Assembly (NCBI GenBank): GCA_016200485.1
Contig: JACQEP010000004.1
Span: 186,001-250,000, forward strand
Origin: Gammaproteobacteria bacterium
Lineage (GTDB): Bacteria > Pseudomonadota > Gammaproteobacteria > Tenderiales > Tenderiaceae
Direction: 5' to 3'
DNA: 64,000 nucleotides
Under the pieces are notes generated by a model. The model was not told the origin of the DNA and did not search any database. It saw nothing but the letters and a program-made list of their open reading frames with translations. A program made the position numbers and the translations under genes. Below, in pieces: positions 52,264 to 63,703 of the stretch; position 1 is the first letter of the stretch; each line of letters opens with the position of its first letter.

Positions 52264-52702
52264 TCATAACCGCAACGGAGCCACCATCCCCCGCTCCCGA
52301 TACCGGCAATAATCCGCCAGAATCTGCGGATGATCAAAGACCAAGGGTGACGGTGGGGCCAGGGGATCGCGTATCAGAATCGACTTGGCATCATCCTGCG
52401 CCCGTGGCTCACCGCTTGCTTCAGCCACATACACCAGGCTGACGGTATGGCGGCGCGGGGTCTCGATCGGGGCAGGAGTAGCACCCGAGTAAAATTTTAA
52501 GTTGTACCTTGAGTCCGGTTTCTTCCTCGGCCTCACGCACCGCTGCCTGTTCAACACTCTCGCCGATATCGACAAAGCCACCAGGAAAGGCCCAGCCCAA
52601 GGGCGGATGGTGGCGCTCGATAAAAATAACAGGTTGTCCGGGACGATCTATAAGTTCGATGATAATGTCAGCAGCAACGAGTGGCGTTTGGGGAACGGGC
52701 AT
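52264..52702 (-). pseudogene. NUDIX hydrolase, interrupted by a one-base frameshift
   Basis: The first part, from ATG 52702, reads MPVPQTPLVAAD and holds a complete NUDIX box (GGFVDIGESVEQAAVREAEE then ETGL). After SCPDRDP the frame leaves the family and stops early. The expected continuation (RRHTVSLVYVAEASGEP) is present in the next frame to a stop at 52264. Removing one base near 52456 joins both parts into GAC-CCC-CGC-CGC-CAT, giving DPRRHTVS as in relatives. Either a recent loss or a sequencing error. Starts 4 bases after hslR, so co-transcribed. Confidence 0.85.
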
Positions 52703-52706
52703 GGGC

Positions 52707-53099
52707 TCAATCTTCCTGGCGAATGAAACGAATGATTTTACGCCGCGCTCGCTTATCAGGTCGGCCAGCACTCGCTACATTAAGCGATGCATCCAACCGC
52801 CGCTGTTCCGCCAACTTCACCCGCGCAGTTTGGCTGGCCTCGGTTTCTTGATACAAAGTTTGGGCGGTACTGGCAGGGCCTCTTTGGGATGAGATGCCGG
52901 TAACAACCACTACAAACTCATACACATCCTTGCGGAGTGTGAGCTCGTCTCCGATATTCACTGTACGAGAGGGTTTGGCACGCTCACCATTAATACGGAC
53001 ATGGCCACCATCGATGGCTGCTGTGGCGAGGCTGCGCGTTTTATAGAAGCGCGCTGCCCATAACCATTTGTCGATGCGGATTTTGGCGGATTCATTCAT
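52707..53099 (-). CDS. hslR: heat shock protein Hsp15 (S4 domain, ribosome-associated)
   Basis: Binds free 50S subunits carrying nascent chains and helps recycle them. 130 residues: an S4 RNA-binding domain at 8-70 (IRIDKWLWAARFYKTRSLA) and a basic tail (RPDKRARRKI). Downstream of htpG with a TAGGGGC palindrome between. The pairing with the heat-shock chaperone gene suggests common stress control, though I see no sigma-32 site. Confidence 0.93.
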   Translation of the reverse strand: MNESAKIRIDKWLWAARFYKTRSLATAAIDGGHVRINGERAKPSRTVNIGDELTLRKDVYEFVVVVTGISSQRGPASTAQTLYQETEASQTARVKLAEQRRLDASLNVASAGRPDKRARRKIIRFIRQED

Positions 53100-53111
53100 G
53101 TGACAAAAACA

Positions 53112-53138
53112 TAGGGGCAGGTTTAAAACCCGCCCCTA
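53112..53138. repeat. near-perfect TAGGGGC palindrome between htpG and hslR
   Basis: TAGGGGCAGGTTT followed by AAAACCCGCCCCTA, one mismatch pair. The outer arms equal those of the 24050 palindrome, so both belong to one family. Confidence 0.75.
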
Positions 53139-53169
53139 CCTGAACTCCTGCGTTGATCCATCTGTCAGA

Positions 53170-55065
53170 TCAGGAACTCTGTCCCGCCACCGACAGCAAC
53201 AAGTCGTTCAAGCGACTGACAAAGGCCGCCGGATCTTCAAGCTGGCCGCCTTCACTGAGCAGCGCCTGATTAAACAACACATGACTCCAGTCACCAAAAC
53301 GTTGATCGGCCGTCTCGCTGCGCAAACGTGTGACTAATGGATGCGCCGGGTTGATCTCCAGCACCGGTTGCAATGATGGTACGCTGTGACCCGCCTGTTT
53401 AAGTATTTTTTGCATACTCAGCGCCATATCGTGTTCCTGCACCACCAGACATGACGGCGAACGCGTCAAGCGATGGCTGACCCGCACTTCCTTGACCTTA
53501 TCCCCTAAGGCTTTCTGCATGCGTTCGATCAGATCCTTGTATTCATCAGCGGCCTTGTCGATCTGCTCTTTCTCTTTTTCATCCTCGAGCTTACCGAGAT
53601 CCAAATCGCCCTTGGCCACTGATTGGAATTTCTTGCCGTTGAATTCATGCAGCGATGACATCATCCACTCATCGACACGATCAGACATCAGCAGAACTTC
53701 GATACCCTTTTTGCGGAATACTTCCAGATGCGGGCTGTTCTTGGCGGCCGCGAAACTATCCGCCGTAATGTAATAAATCACTTCCTGCGATTCCTTCATC
53801 CGGCCGACGTAATCTTCAATCGATACCGTCTGGCTTGCATCATCATTATGCGTCGAGGCAAAACGCAGCAGCTTGGCAATACGTTCCTGATTGGCGAAAT
53901 CCTCGGCTGGGCCTTCCTTCATCACTCGACCGAACTCGCCCCAGAACTGCTTGTATTTTTCCACATCATTCTTGGCCAGGTCTTCGAGCAACCCGAGCAC
54001 CTTCTTCACCGAGGCAGCGCGAATCTTGTCCAGCTGCGGATTGCGTTGCAGGATTTCACGCGACACATTGAGCGGTAAATCGTCGGAATCGACCACGCCA
54101 CGGATAAAGCGCAGATAACTCGGCATTAACTGCTCGGCATCGTCCATGATGAATACGCGCTTCACATATAACTTGATACCATGACGCCGTTCACGGTCCC
54201 ACAAATCAAACGGCGCGCGTTTTGGCACAAACAACAGCGAGGTATAGGCACTGCTGCCTTCGACCTTGGTGTGCACGTGTGCCAACGGCGATTCATAGTC
54301 ATGACCAATATGCTTGTAGAATTCGTCGTATTCCTCGGCCTTGATCTCGCTCTTCGGCCGCGCCCACAAGGCAGAGGCGGAATTGATGGTTTCCCACTCA
54401 TCTTTTTTGTCCTTATCCTGGGCACGCATCCGCACTGGCAGACTTATATGGTCGGAATACTTGCGAATAATACTGCGCAGACGATAATCATCCAGAAATT
54501 CATCTTCCCCAGCGCGCAGATGCAAAGTGACTTCTGTACCACGTACCGCGCGTTCAGCAGTCTCGATAGTGTAATCACCCTCGCCCGCAGATTCCCAGCG
54601 CACACCGTGCTCCGGCCCCATGCCTGCGCGACGGGTTAATACTGTCACCTTGTCGGCGATGATAAACGCAGAATAGAAACCAACACCAAATTGACCGATC
54701 AATTGCGCGTCTCTGGCCTGATCACCGGTCAGCGACTCAAAAAATTGGCGCGTGCCGGATTTGGCGATGGTACCGATGTTATCGATCACTTCTTCACGGC
54801 TCATACCCACGCCGTTGTCACGCACGGTGAGCGTGCGCGCGTCTTTATCGAATTCGATCTGGATTTGCAATTCACCGCCGTCCGCCAGCAGGGCATCATC
54901 AGTCAGCGCTTCAAAGCGCAATTTGTCACAGGCGTCCGAGGCATTGGAGATCAATTCCCTCAGGAATATTTCTTTATTGGAATAGAGGGAGTGAATCATC
55001 AGCTTCAGCAGCTGTTTCACTTCAGTCTGAAAACCTAGGGTTTCTTTATGTGCGCCTACTGTCAT
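53170..55065 (-). CDS. htpG: chaperone HtpG (Hsp90)
   Basis: ATP-dependent chaperone. From the ATG at 55065 the protein has 631 residues and starts [25 protein letters not shown] is eight bases upstream. The longer frame would read into repeat R7 and was dismissed. GHKL ATP-binding motifs: [28 protein letters not shown] and [12 protein letters not shown]. The middle domain carries [13 protein letters not shown] and the C-terminal dimerisation domain is complete. Confidence 0.98.
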   Translation of the reverse strand: MTVGAHKETLGFQTEVKQLLKLMIHSLYSNKEIFLRELISNASDACDKLRFEALTDDALLADGGELQIQIEFDKDARTLTVRDNGVGMSREEVIDNIGTIAKSGTRQFFESLTGDQARDAQLIGQFGVGFYSAFIIADKVTVLTRRAGMGPEHGVRWESAGEGDYTIETAERAVRGTEVTLHLRAGEDEFLDDYRLRSIIRKYSDHISLPVRMRAQDKDKKDEWETINSASALWARPKSEIKAEEYDEFYKHIGHDYESPLAHVHTKVEGSSAYTSLLFVPKRAPFDLWDRERRHGIKLYVKRVFIMDDAEQLMPSYLRFIRGVVDSDDLPLNVSREILQRNPQLDKIRAASVKKVLGLLEDLAKNDVEKYKQFWGEFGRVMKEGPAEDFANQERIAKLLRFASTHNDDASQTVSIEDYVGRMKESQEVIYYITADSFAAAKNSPHLEVFRKKGIEVLLMSDRVDEWMMSSLHEFNGKKFQSVAKGDLDLGKLEDEKEKEQIDKAADEYKDLIERMQKALGDKVKEVRVSHRLTRSPSCLVVQEHDMALSMQKILKQAGHSVPSLQPVLEINPAHPLVTRLRSETADQRFGDWSHVLFNQALLSEGGQLEDPAAFVSRLNDLLLSVAGQSS

Positions 55066-55095
55066 GCAATGTCTCCTTCCAATTTTATAAAATCC

Positions 55096-57019
<1,924 letters not shown>

Positions 57020-57024
57020 CCCCA

Positions 57025-57104
57025 GGGAAAAGAGGAAAGATAAAAGGGTAAAGGGATTGAGCGCCTGCGGCGCCCCTTTTATCTTTCCCCTTTTCCCTTT
57101 ACCC
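57025..57104. repeat. polypurine/polypyrimidine inverted repeat upstream of ppsA
   Basis: Arm 57025-57048 (starts GGGAAAAGAGGAAAGATAAA) pairs with 57074-57097 with one mismatch; GGGTAAAGGG (57046-57055) also pairs with CCCTTTACCC (57095-57104). It ends 7 bases before the ppsA start and may act as the pgm transcript end or hide the ppsA ribosome site. Confidence 0.75.
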
Positions 57105-57111
57105 TGTTCTT

Positions 57112-59487
57112 ATGAACTACATCCGCCGCTTCAATGAACTTGGCATCAACGATGTGCCGCTGGTCGGGGGCAAAAACGCCTCGCTCGGTGAAATGTACCG
57201 CACGCTCTCAGCCAAGGGTGTGCTTGTCCCCAACGGCTTTGCCACCACTGCCGCCGCGTTTCGCGATTATCTCGACTACAACCACCTCACTGGCTGCATT
57301 ACCGCGGCACTGGAGCAACTCGATACCCGTGATGTCACCGCCCTCGCCCGCACCGGCGCCCAAATCCGGCACTGGATCTTGCATGGCGAACTGCCGCCTG
57401 AGCTTGCCGCCGAGATTCGGCAAGCATATCAGGAAATGGAACCGGAATACGGCCCCAATCCTGATGTCGCTGTGCGTAGCTCTGCGACCGCCGAAGATTT
57501 GCCCTCTGCCTCGTTTGCCGGTCAACAAGAAACCTATTTGAATATTCGCGGCGGTAAAAACTTGCTGCAAACCTGCAAGCAGGTTTTTGCCTCGCTCTAC
57601 ACCGATCGCGCCATTTCCTATCGCGTCGATAAAGGCTTCGATCACATGAGTGTTGCACTGTCGATCGGCGTACAAAAGATGGTGCGCTCGGATATCGCCA
57701 CTTCCGGCGTCATGTTCTCGATCGATACTGAATCCGGCTTTCGTGATGCGGTGTTCATTACCGCCGCCTATGGTCTTGGTGAAAACATCGTCCAGGGTGC
57801 AGTCAATCCCGATGAGTTTTATGTCTTCAAACCAACGCTGAGTACCGGACATCGCCCGATCATCAAGCGCCAGCTCGGCAGCAAAGCGATCAAAATGATC
57901 TATACCTCCTCATCGATGGTCGGCCTGTCAACGCAAAATGTCGCTGTGCGCCAGGAAGACAGCGCCCGCTTCGCAATTTCCGATGACGAGGTACTGCAAC
58001 TGGCACGCTATGCGGTGACCATCGAAAACCACTATGGCCGGCCGATGGACATCGAATGGGCCAAAGATGGCGATAGCGGAAAACTATTTATCGTCCAGGC
58101 GCGACCAGAAACAGTAAAAACAACACAAGACGCGAACATCCAGCAAGTGTTTCAATTACAAAGCCGTGGCAAGGTTCTCGTCACCGGTAAAAGCGTTGGC
58201 CAGAAAATCGCCGTCGGCAAGGCCCGCGTGATTCTTGAAGCGGCACAGATGCATGAATTGCAACCCGGCGAAATCCTGATCACCGACATCACCGACCCCG
58301 ACTGGGAACCGGTCATGAAAATCGCCGCCGCCATCGTCACCAATCGTGGCGGCCGTACCTGCCATGCTGCCATCCTGGCGCGCGAACTCGGCATCCCGGC
58401 CGTCGTCGGCACCGGCGACGCCACCGCGCGCATTCACAGTGGCGTGGACATCACGGTGTCATGCGCCGAAGGTGACAGTGGCTTTGTCTACGAGGGCGCA
58501 CAACGTTACAGCAAATCAGAGATTGACCTGAGCGCACTTGGCAAGCCACGCACCAAGATCATGCTTAACCTCGCCAATCCCGAAATCGCTTTTGAAACCG
58601 CGCGGCTGCCGGTGGAAGGTGTCGGCCTGGCGCGACTGGAATTCATCATCAACAGCACCATTCGCATTCATCCGCGCGCCCTGCTTGAATACAACACACT
58701 CGACGAAGCCACGCGCCACACTATCGACAAACTCACTGCCGGTTATCCCGACCGCCGCAGTTATTACATCACGCGCCTCGCCGAAGGCATCGCCACCATC
58801 GCTGCTGCTTTTTACCCACGCCAGGTGATCGTTCGCACCAGCGACTTCAAATCCAATGAATACGCCGCCCTGATAGGCGGCGAACGCTTCGAACCGAAAG
58901 AAGAAAATCCAATGATCGGTTTTCGCGGCGCCTATCGCTATCCGTCCGCTGAATTCGCCGAATGTTTCCGCCTCGAATGCGCCGCACTAAAGATGGTGCG
59001 CGAAACGATGGGGCTCAACAATGTCACCGTCATGATCCCCTTTGTCCGCACCGTTGAGGAAGGCAAAAAAGTATTGGAATTAATGGCCGCTGAAGGATTA
59101 AAACGCGGCGAAAATGGCCTGCGCATATATATCATGTGCGAAATCCCCGCCAACGCCCTGCTCGCCGATCAATTTCTGGAACACTTCGATGGCTTCTCCA
59201 TCGGCTCCAATGACCTGACCCAACTCACACTCGGCGTCGATCGTGATTCGGGATTGGTCACCGGCATCGATGAACGCAACGAAGCCGTGCTAGCCCTCAT
59301 GAAACTCGCTATTGACGCCTGTCGCCGTCAGGGTAAATATGTCGGCATCTGCGGCCAGGCACCGTCTGACTTTCCCGAAATCACGCAATGGCTGGTGCAA
59401 CAAGGCATAGAATCAATCTCGCTCAATCCAGATAGCGTATTGCGCATGACGCAGGTGGTGTTGGAGATGGAGAAAATAAAAAACTAG
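57112..59487 (+). CDS. ppsA: phosphoenolpyruvate synthase (pyruvate, water dikinase)
   Basis: Makes PEP from pyruvate and ATP for gluconeogenesis. 791 residues, full length: the N-terminal ATP-grasp domain (VPLVGGKNASLGEM, RSSATAEDLPSASFAGQQET), the swivelling phosphohistidine domain with TNRGGRTCHAAILARELG (catalytic His), and the C-terminal PEP-binding barrel (SIGSNDLTQLTLGVDRDS, GICGQAPSDFPEI). No Shine-Dalgarno sequence is seen; the bases just before the ATG belong to the end of an inverted repeat. Confidence 0.97.
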   Translation: MNYIRRFNELGINDVPLVGGKNASLGEMYRTLSAKGVLVPNGFATTAAAFRDYLDYNHLTGCITAALEQLDTRDVTALARTGAQIRHWILHGELPPELAAEIRQAYQEMEPEYGPNPDVAVRSSATAEDLPSASFAGQQETYLNIRGGKNLLQTCKQVFASLYTDRAISYRVDKGFDHMSVALSIGVQKMVRSDIATSGVMFSIDTESGFRDAVFITAAYGLGENIVQGAVNPDEFYVFKPTLSTGHRPIIKRQLGSKAIKMIYTSSSMVGLSTQNVAVRQEDSARFAISDDEVLQLARYAVTIENHYGRPMDIEWAKDGDSGKLFIVQARPETVKTTQDANIQQVFQLQSRGKVLVTGKSVGQKIAVGKARVILEAAQMHELQPGEILITDITDPDWEPVMKIAAAIVTNRGGRTCHAAILARELGIPAVVGTGDATARIHSGVDITVSCAEGDSGFVYEGAQRYSKSEIDLSALGKPRTKIMLNLANPEIAFETARLPVEGVGLARLEFIINSTIRIHPRALLEYNTLDEATRHTIDKLTAGYPDRRSYYITRLAEGIATIAAAFYPRQVIVRTSDFKSNEYAALIGGERFEPKEENPMIGFRGAYRYPSAEFAECFRLECAALKMVRETMGLNNVTVMIPFVRTVEEGKKVLELMAAEGLKRGENGLRIYIMCEIPANALLADQFLEHFDGFSIGSNDLTQLTLGVDRDSGLVTGIDERNEAVLALMKLAIDACRRQGKYVGICGQAPSDFPEITQWLVQQGIESISLNPDSVLRMTQVVLEMEKIKN

Positions 59488-59523
59488 ATCGCTGGAAAAT
59501 TTTTAACCGAACCGTGCTCCGTC

Positions 59524-60993
59524 CCCGAAGACTGCCAATGCGGCAGTGAACGCTGTAACATCTGACAGGCTACGCCGGAAACTTTTCTGAGCTGCCTATG
59601 CGGCAGTGAACATATCGGATACCCGGCATTGACCTGGTCTTGCTTTCTGAGCTGCCTATGCGGCAGTGAACTTTTGTCATCGTCCCCAATCCCAGGTGGC
59701 ACTTTTCTGAGCTGCCTATGCGGCAGTGAACCCATCCTTGCGGAGCTCTCGCCGGCGTAATGATTTCTGAGCTGCCTATGCGGCAGTGAACACACCTACG
59801 CCGATCGAGCCTTGATTCTGCGTTTTCTGAGCTGCCTATGCGGCAGTGAACTCGAGCAATGCCGAGCGCATAGACACGTCATCTTTCTGAGCTGCCTATG
59901 CGGCAGTGAACGTTGCGCGTCCCGTCGGCAAGCGCACCAGGCGTTTCTGAGCTGCCTATGCGGCAGTGAACCGTGTGCTGGGATTGATGGCGGGCGAGTA
60001 TGTTTTCTGAGCTGCCTATGCGGCAGTGAACCGACGATCGTAATGAAAACATCACGACCATAATTTCTGAGCTGCCTATGCGGCAGTGAACTCTGTCGCG
60101 TTCGCGTTACTGGTCATCTTTACTTTCTGAGCTGCCTATGCGGCAGTGAACTCCGCCGCATTACCAGCCATTTGGATTCCGGTTTTCTGAGCTGCCTATG
60201 CGGCAGTGAACAATAACGGCGTAGCGACATTCCCCGCCCCAACTTTCTGAGCTGCCTATGCGGCAGTGAACAGCACAGATTTGACCGTACTCACCGGGTT
60301 GGCTTTCTGAGCTGCCTATGCGGCAGTGAACACGATTGGCATGAATGTAAGAGCCGTTATCAATTTTCTGAGCTGCCTATGCGGCAGTGAACGAAACTTA
60401 TGATTATGGGTCTACCATTTCGGCGTTTCTGAGCTGCCTATGCGGCAGTGAACAAAAGCTCGACGCATTGATGAACGGAGTCATTTTTCTGAGCTGCCTA
60501 TGCGGCAGTGAACTGGCTTTGGGCTTAACTTTGGGCTTGGCTTTGTTTCTGAGCTGCCTATGCGGCAGTGAACTTAAAGGGCCGCTGAGGATAGCCTTCG
60601 TTGTCTTTCTGAGCTGCCTATGCGGCAGTGAACTATTGGATTGATCGGCGATGAATGGACTGGATTTTCTGAGCTGCCTATGCGGCAGTGAACGCTGGCC
60701 ACGCCCCAGATCACGCCGTGTTGCTTTTCTGAGCTGCCTATGCGGCAGTGAACCCGTGCAGTTGTGGGAACTGGCAAAGCAGTACTTTCTGAGCTGCCTA
60801 TGCGGCAGTGAACTTGCATGCGCCTCTAGGTTAATACGCTGATCGTTTCTGAGCTGCCTATGCGGCAGTGAACTTCGATAATGGTGACGGGTGTTTGTGT
60901 TTCATTTTCTGAGCTGCCTATGCGGCAGTGAACGCGCCATTCAACGCCGTACCGGCATTGGCTATTTTCTGAGCTGCCTATGCGGCAGTGAAC
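59524..60993 (-). CRISPR. type I-F CRISPR array, 25 repeats and 24 spacers
   Basis: 28-bp repeats that begin GTTCACTGCC and end CTCAGAAA when read on the minus strand, the I-F form with a GCTGCC...GGCAG-type palindrome. 24 copies look identical (starts 59584 to 60966); the one at 59524-59551 is degenerate in the half distal to the cas genes and marks the old, trailer end. 22 spacers are 32 bp and two, at 60332-60364 and 60393-60425, are 33 bp. The orientation is set by the cas genes and leader on the high-coordinate side, so the newest spacer is next to 60966. Confidence 0.98.
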
Positions 60994-61020
60994 TACAACC
61001 AACCAATTGTAACTTCCTAA

Positions 61021-61033
61021 TTGTTAAAGAGCA
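61021..61033 (-). promoter_or_regulatory. boxA-like antitermination site in the CRISPR leader
   Basis: Reads TGCTCTTTAACAA on the minus strand, identical to the boxA of rRNA operon leaders, 27 bases before the first repeat. Such sites recruit NusB/NusE and protect long non-coding transcripts from Rho; boxA elements in leaders of other CRISPR arrays are known from published work. No rRNA gene is nearby that would explain it. Confidence 0.75.
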
Positions 61034-61049
61034 TTTCCCAAATAAGGAA

Positions 61050-61075
61050 GCCCACCCCTTTTTCTAGGGGCGGGC
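61050..61075 (-). terminator. possible terminator of the cas operon
   Basis: GCCCGCCCCT and AGGGGTGGGC around an A-rich loop (minus strand), one mismatch. It is followed by TTCCTTATTT, a weak T tract. It lies about 50 bases after csy4 and before the boxA, so it may separate cas from array transcription. Confidence 0.5.
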
Positions 61076-61123
61076 GTAAGTGATTGTTTTTATTTGCCTC
61101 AACTTGTTCACCCTAAAAAAGGG

Positions 61124-61690
61124 TCAAAACCAAGGGACTGTTGCCTGAGTGCTTAGGCCGTAGCTGTTGAACATGCCTGTCACGGGTTGTGATTGAGGCG
61201 ATTGATGTTCTATGAACAGGCGAAAGCTTTGCCCTGTGCTTTCGCTTTTGAGTTGCATGTATGGCAACGAAAGGGTTGCCTCCACACTGTCAGGGATTAG
61301 TGCGACAACATCCCGCTCCGTTACCCCCTCATGGCGTTTGCAGTAGCGGCGACGCAACCGCTCAGCACTGGATTTCGCCTGCACCCTTTTTACCCGGCAG
61401 TGTTGTGCATTGGCGGGCACTGGCATCACTTCGCCAGCCTCGATGTGATCGCGCATCTTCATCAACCAGTTTTGTTCCTCCAGGGCTTGCAGTGCCGTTG
61501 CTGTTCCATGCAGGCGCAGCAGGTTTCCCAGTGACGGCTTCCCGTTGTCCACTTTTGGAAAGCTGATGCCAATAGCGTTACTATCAAGTTGCACCAAGGC
61601 CCGGTGCAACTTGGCGAACAGGGCGCTTATTAACATATGCGAAGGAAACTCCGGGTCAGGGAGTATCTTTATGTTCTGGTAGTGATCCAT
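61124..61690 (-). CDS. cas6f: type I-F CRISPR RNA endonuclease Csy4/Cas6f
   Basis: Cuts the pre-crRNA within each repeat and stays bound to the 3' hairpin. The 188-residue protein follows the Pseudomonas Csy4 pattern: MDHYQNIKILPDPEFP at the start, catalytic H29 in FAKLHRAL, the arginine-rich helix ERLRRRYCKRH that reads the hairpin, and the glycine-rich end with VPWF. Last cas gene, next to the leader; csy3 is 3 bases upstream. Confidence 0.97.
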   Translation of the reverse strand: MDHYQNIKILPDPEFPSHMLISALFAKLHRALVQLDSNAIGISFPKVDNGKPSLGNLLRLHGTATALQALEEQNWLMKMRDHIEAGEVMPVPANAQHCRVKRVQAKSSAERLRRRYCKRHEGVTERDVVALIPDSVEATLSLPYMQLKSESTGQSFRLFIEHQSPQSQPVTGMFNSYGLSTQATVPWF

Positions 61691-61693
61691 GAA

Positions 61694-62719
61694 TCAGTCC
61701 TTCTCACCAAATACACCGCCCCGAATCAATGTCGCCATAACGTAGTGTTGATTGCCCTGCTCCGGCGCTTTGCCCTTGAGAACCCAGCCATCCAGCAGGT
61801 TGTAGAAGTCCGTTTTTTGCTTGGGCTGACGATAGGCCTTACCTTGTGATGTCACCGATCCATAGGGCTCTACCGCAATCGGGCCGATGCCATCGACATC
61901 CTCATACCAGGTATCAATAGTGCGCAGAGCATTGCCGATTTTCTGGCTATGCATTCCGGCGACGCCATCTATTTTATAAAGGGTTTTGCTCTTTTGGCCC
62001 TTTTTGTCGCCACGATCCAGAATCAACTCCTGGGATGGGTAGACCTCCTGGCCATCCCCTACACGGGCGTAGGCGATTATTTCCAGCAACGCAAATGCCT
62101 TTCCTGCGAGACCATTTTTGATTACTTCCACCAAGGCATCGAAGTTGGCTTTTGCCGCTGCCGGCACATCGAAACTGCGCAGTGAAAAATTCAGTGCGTC
62201 AAATTCCCAGCTTTGAATCTGTTTGCCATCCTGAAGATGATTAACCTGCACAACCACCTGCTCAGCCCCCAACCGGTTGCGCCACAAAAAGCGGCCATTG
62301 GCTATGTTGTGTGCATAACGACGCGCCAATTCGGCAAAACCATTGTTTTCGACATACTGCTGAACAGTGGTCTGTAACTGTTTTTGATACTCCATACTAT
62401 TGCAAGCGGATGGCGTACCTGCACCACCGAGCACCTTGAGTGTGAAACGGGCGCGCAAGGTGTCTGCATCATTGGGCAATGTCGCCACATCAACTGTTTG
62501 CAGATTGGGGGATTGAATAGAGGCATCCAGCTTTGCAGGATCTTGGTCTTTGGTGGCAAGGCGATTTGATATGGTGCCACGCACCGATTTTGCGCGCACC
62601 TCAACAACCTGCCATTGATGACCATTCTCCCTGCCATCCCAACGGCCTGCACTAAAGAGCGCATCGGAAGGGTCTAGTTTGCGTTCGAATGCCAATACGG
62701 AAGCTGTTTTGTCTACCAT
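61694..62719 (-). CDS. csy3: type I-F Cascade backbone subunit Csy3/Cas7f
   Basis: Forms the six-subunit filament that holds the crRNA spacer. 341 residues, usual length, opening [22 protein letters not shown] as in Csy3 and containing [17 protein letters not shown], a conserved part of the family. AAGGAGAA lies before the ATG. Confidence 0.95.
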   Translation of the reverse strand: MVDKTASVLAFERKLDPSDALFSAGRWDGRENGHQWQVVEVRAKSVRGTISNRLATKDQDPAKLDASIQSPNLQTVDVATLPNDADTLRARFTLKVLGGAGTPSACNSMEYQKQLQTTVQQYVENNGFAELARRYAHNIANGRFLWRNRLGAEQVVVQVNHLQDGKQIQSWEFDALNFSLRSFDVPAAAKANFDALVEVIKNGLAGKAFALLEIIAYARVGDGQEVYPSQELILDRGDKKGQKSKTLYKIDGVAGMHSQKIGNALRTIDTWYEDVDGIGPIAVEPYGSVTSQGKAYRQPKQKTDFYNLLDGWVLKGKAPEQGNQHYVMATLIRGGVFGEKD

Positions 62720-62731
62720 GATGTCTTCTCC

Positions 62732-63703
62732 TTAAACGATATTGTTAATGGTGTCTGGTTGATTTGAATAGTGATTCACACAGCAATAGAGACCGCGCTC
62801 TATGTCTGAGTGGTGATGCCATAGAAGTTGTTGCAATGAAGTTAAACGGTGCGGACTCACCCACTCGCCCAATGAATAGAGGCTCTCAACGAAACGGAAT
62901 GGCGTGCCATCATCGCGGGCGTTGAGCACCTCGCCCGGCTGATAGAGCGCTGAGATGGCCGCGTAACCAACCGGAATAGGCACCAGCCAGCCGGGATGCC
63001 TGCGGATACCCCACTGTTTCTCCTCCGGTTTATCAGGGTTGGGCTGATCTGGTTCTATATTCAGCCGCGCAAGATCGAGCAGGGCATCCAGGGCGTTAGC
63101 ATTGGCATTCGTTGCCCGCATTTCGCCAAGATGGTCCGCCAGACGATCCTCGCGCTGTACCAGCGCAAACCCAGGCAGCAGCCGCCGTTTTAATTTGCGG
63201 AAGATGGCGTCACGCTCAACCTCACTTTGCGGCAGCATAAGGAGCTGTGGCTCATAACGCTTGCCTTGCCGTTGCGGCAACAGGCTTCCTCCAGCCAAAC
63301 GCATGGTGTGCGCAACTTGCATCAAGCGTTGCGCAACAAACTCAATCTCATCGCTATCAATGCGGCCTTGAATGGCAATAAGCAGACTTATCTCCATGTG
63401 AGCACGCCCCTCTTCCACGATGGCGGCGGTGGAACCATCTTTCGTCAGCGGGTTGCGAGTCAGATTAAACACCTGGGTATATTTGCCAGCGGGACGGCTT
63501 ACCTGTGGCTCAAAACGGTGGCAGACAATCCCCACCCCTTCAAACCTCAGCGCCAGTTCATCCGCAACCTTGCGTTGCATGGCGTGTATAAAACCGGCAA
63601 AGGCAGTGGGCGATGGAAAGCCCCAGGTCAGCGGGCCAGAGACGGCATTGGCATTTTGCACCTGCAAACAGGGCAGGAGAATAACGGCATCGGGATTATT
63701 CAT
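62732..63703 (-). CDS. csy2: type I-F Cascade subunit Csy2/Cas5f
   Basis: Caps the 5' end of the crRNA in the complex together with Csy1. 323 residues; the N-terminus (ILLPCLQVQNANAVSGPLTW, then GFPSPTAFAGFIHAM) is typical of Csy2. Its ATG overlaps the csy1 stop by 8 bases, so they are translationally coupled. Confidence 0.94.
   Translation of the reverse strand: MNNPDAVILLPCLQVQNANAVSGPLTWGFPSPTAFAGFIHAMQRKVADELALRFEGVGIVCHRFEPQVSRPAGKYTQVFNLTRNPLTKDGSTAAIVEEGRAHMEISLLIAIQGRIDSDEIEFVAQRLMQVAHTMRLAGGSLLPQRQGKRYEPQLLMLPQSEVERDAIFRKLKRRLLPGFALVQREDRLADHLGEMRATNANANALDALLDLARLNIEPDQPNPDKPEEKQWGIRRHPGWLVPIPVGYAAISALYQPGEVLNARDDGTPFRFVESLYSLGEWVSPHRLTSLQQLLWHHHSDIERGLYCCVNHYSNQPDTINNIV

Larger units (their letters stand above)
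60994..61123 (-). promoter_or_regulatory. CRISPR leader
   Basis: 130 bases between the first repeat and the csy4 stop, AT-rich near the array. It contains a GC-rich hairpin (61050-61075) and a boxA-like site (61021-61033). Leaders carry the array promoter and the site for spacer insertion; neither can be pinpointed here. Confidence 0.8.

Noticed and set aside
59484-60842. Open reading frames with repeated LSCLCGSE or VHCRIGSSE
   Set aside because: They are translations of the CRISPR repeats and spacers; the periodic peptides come from the 60-bp period, not from a gene.
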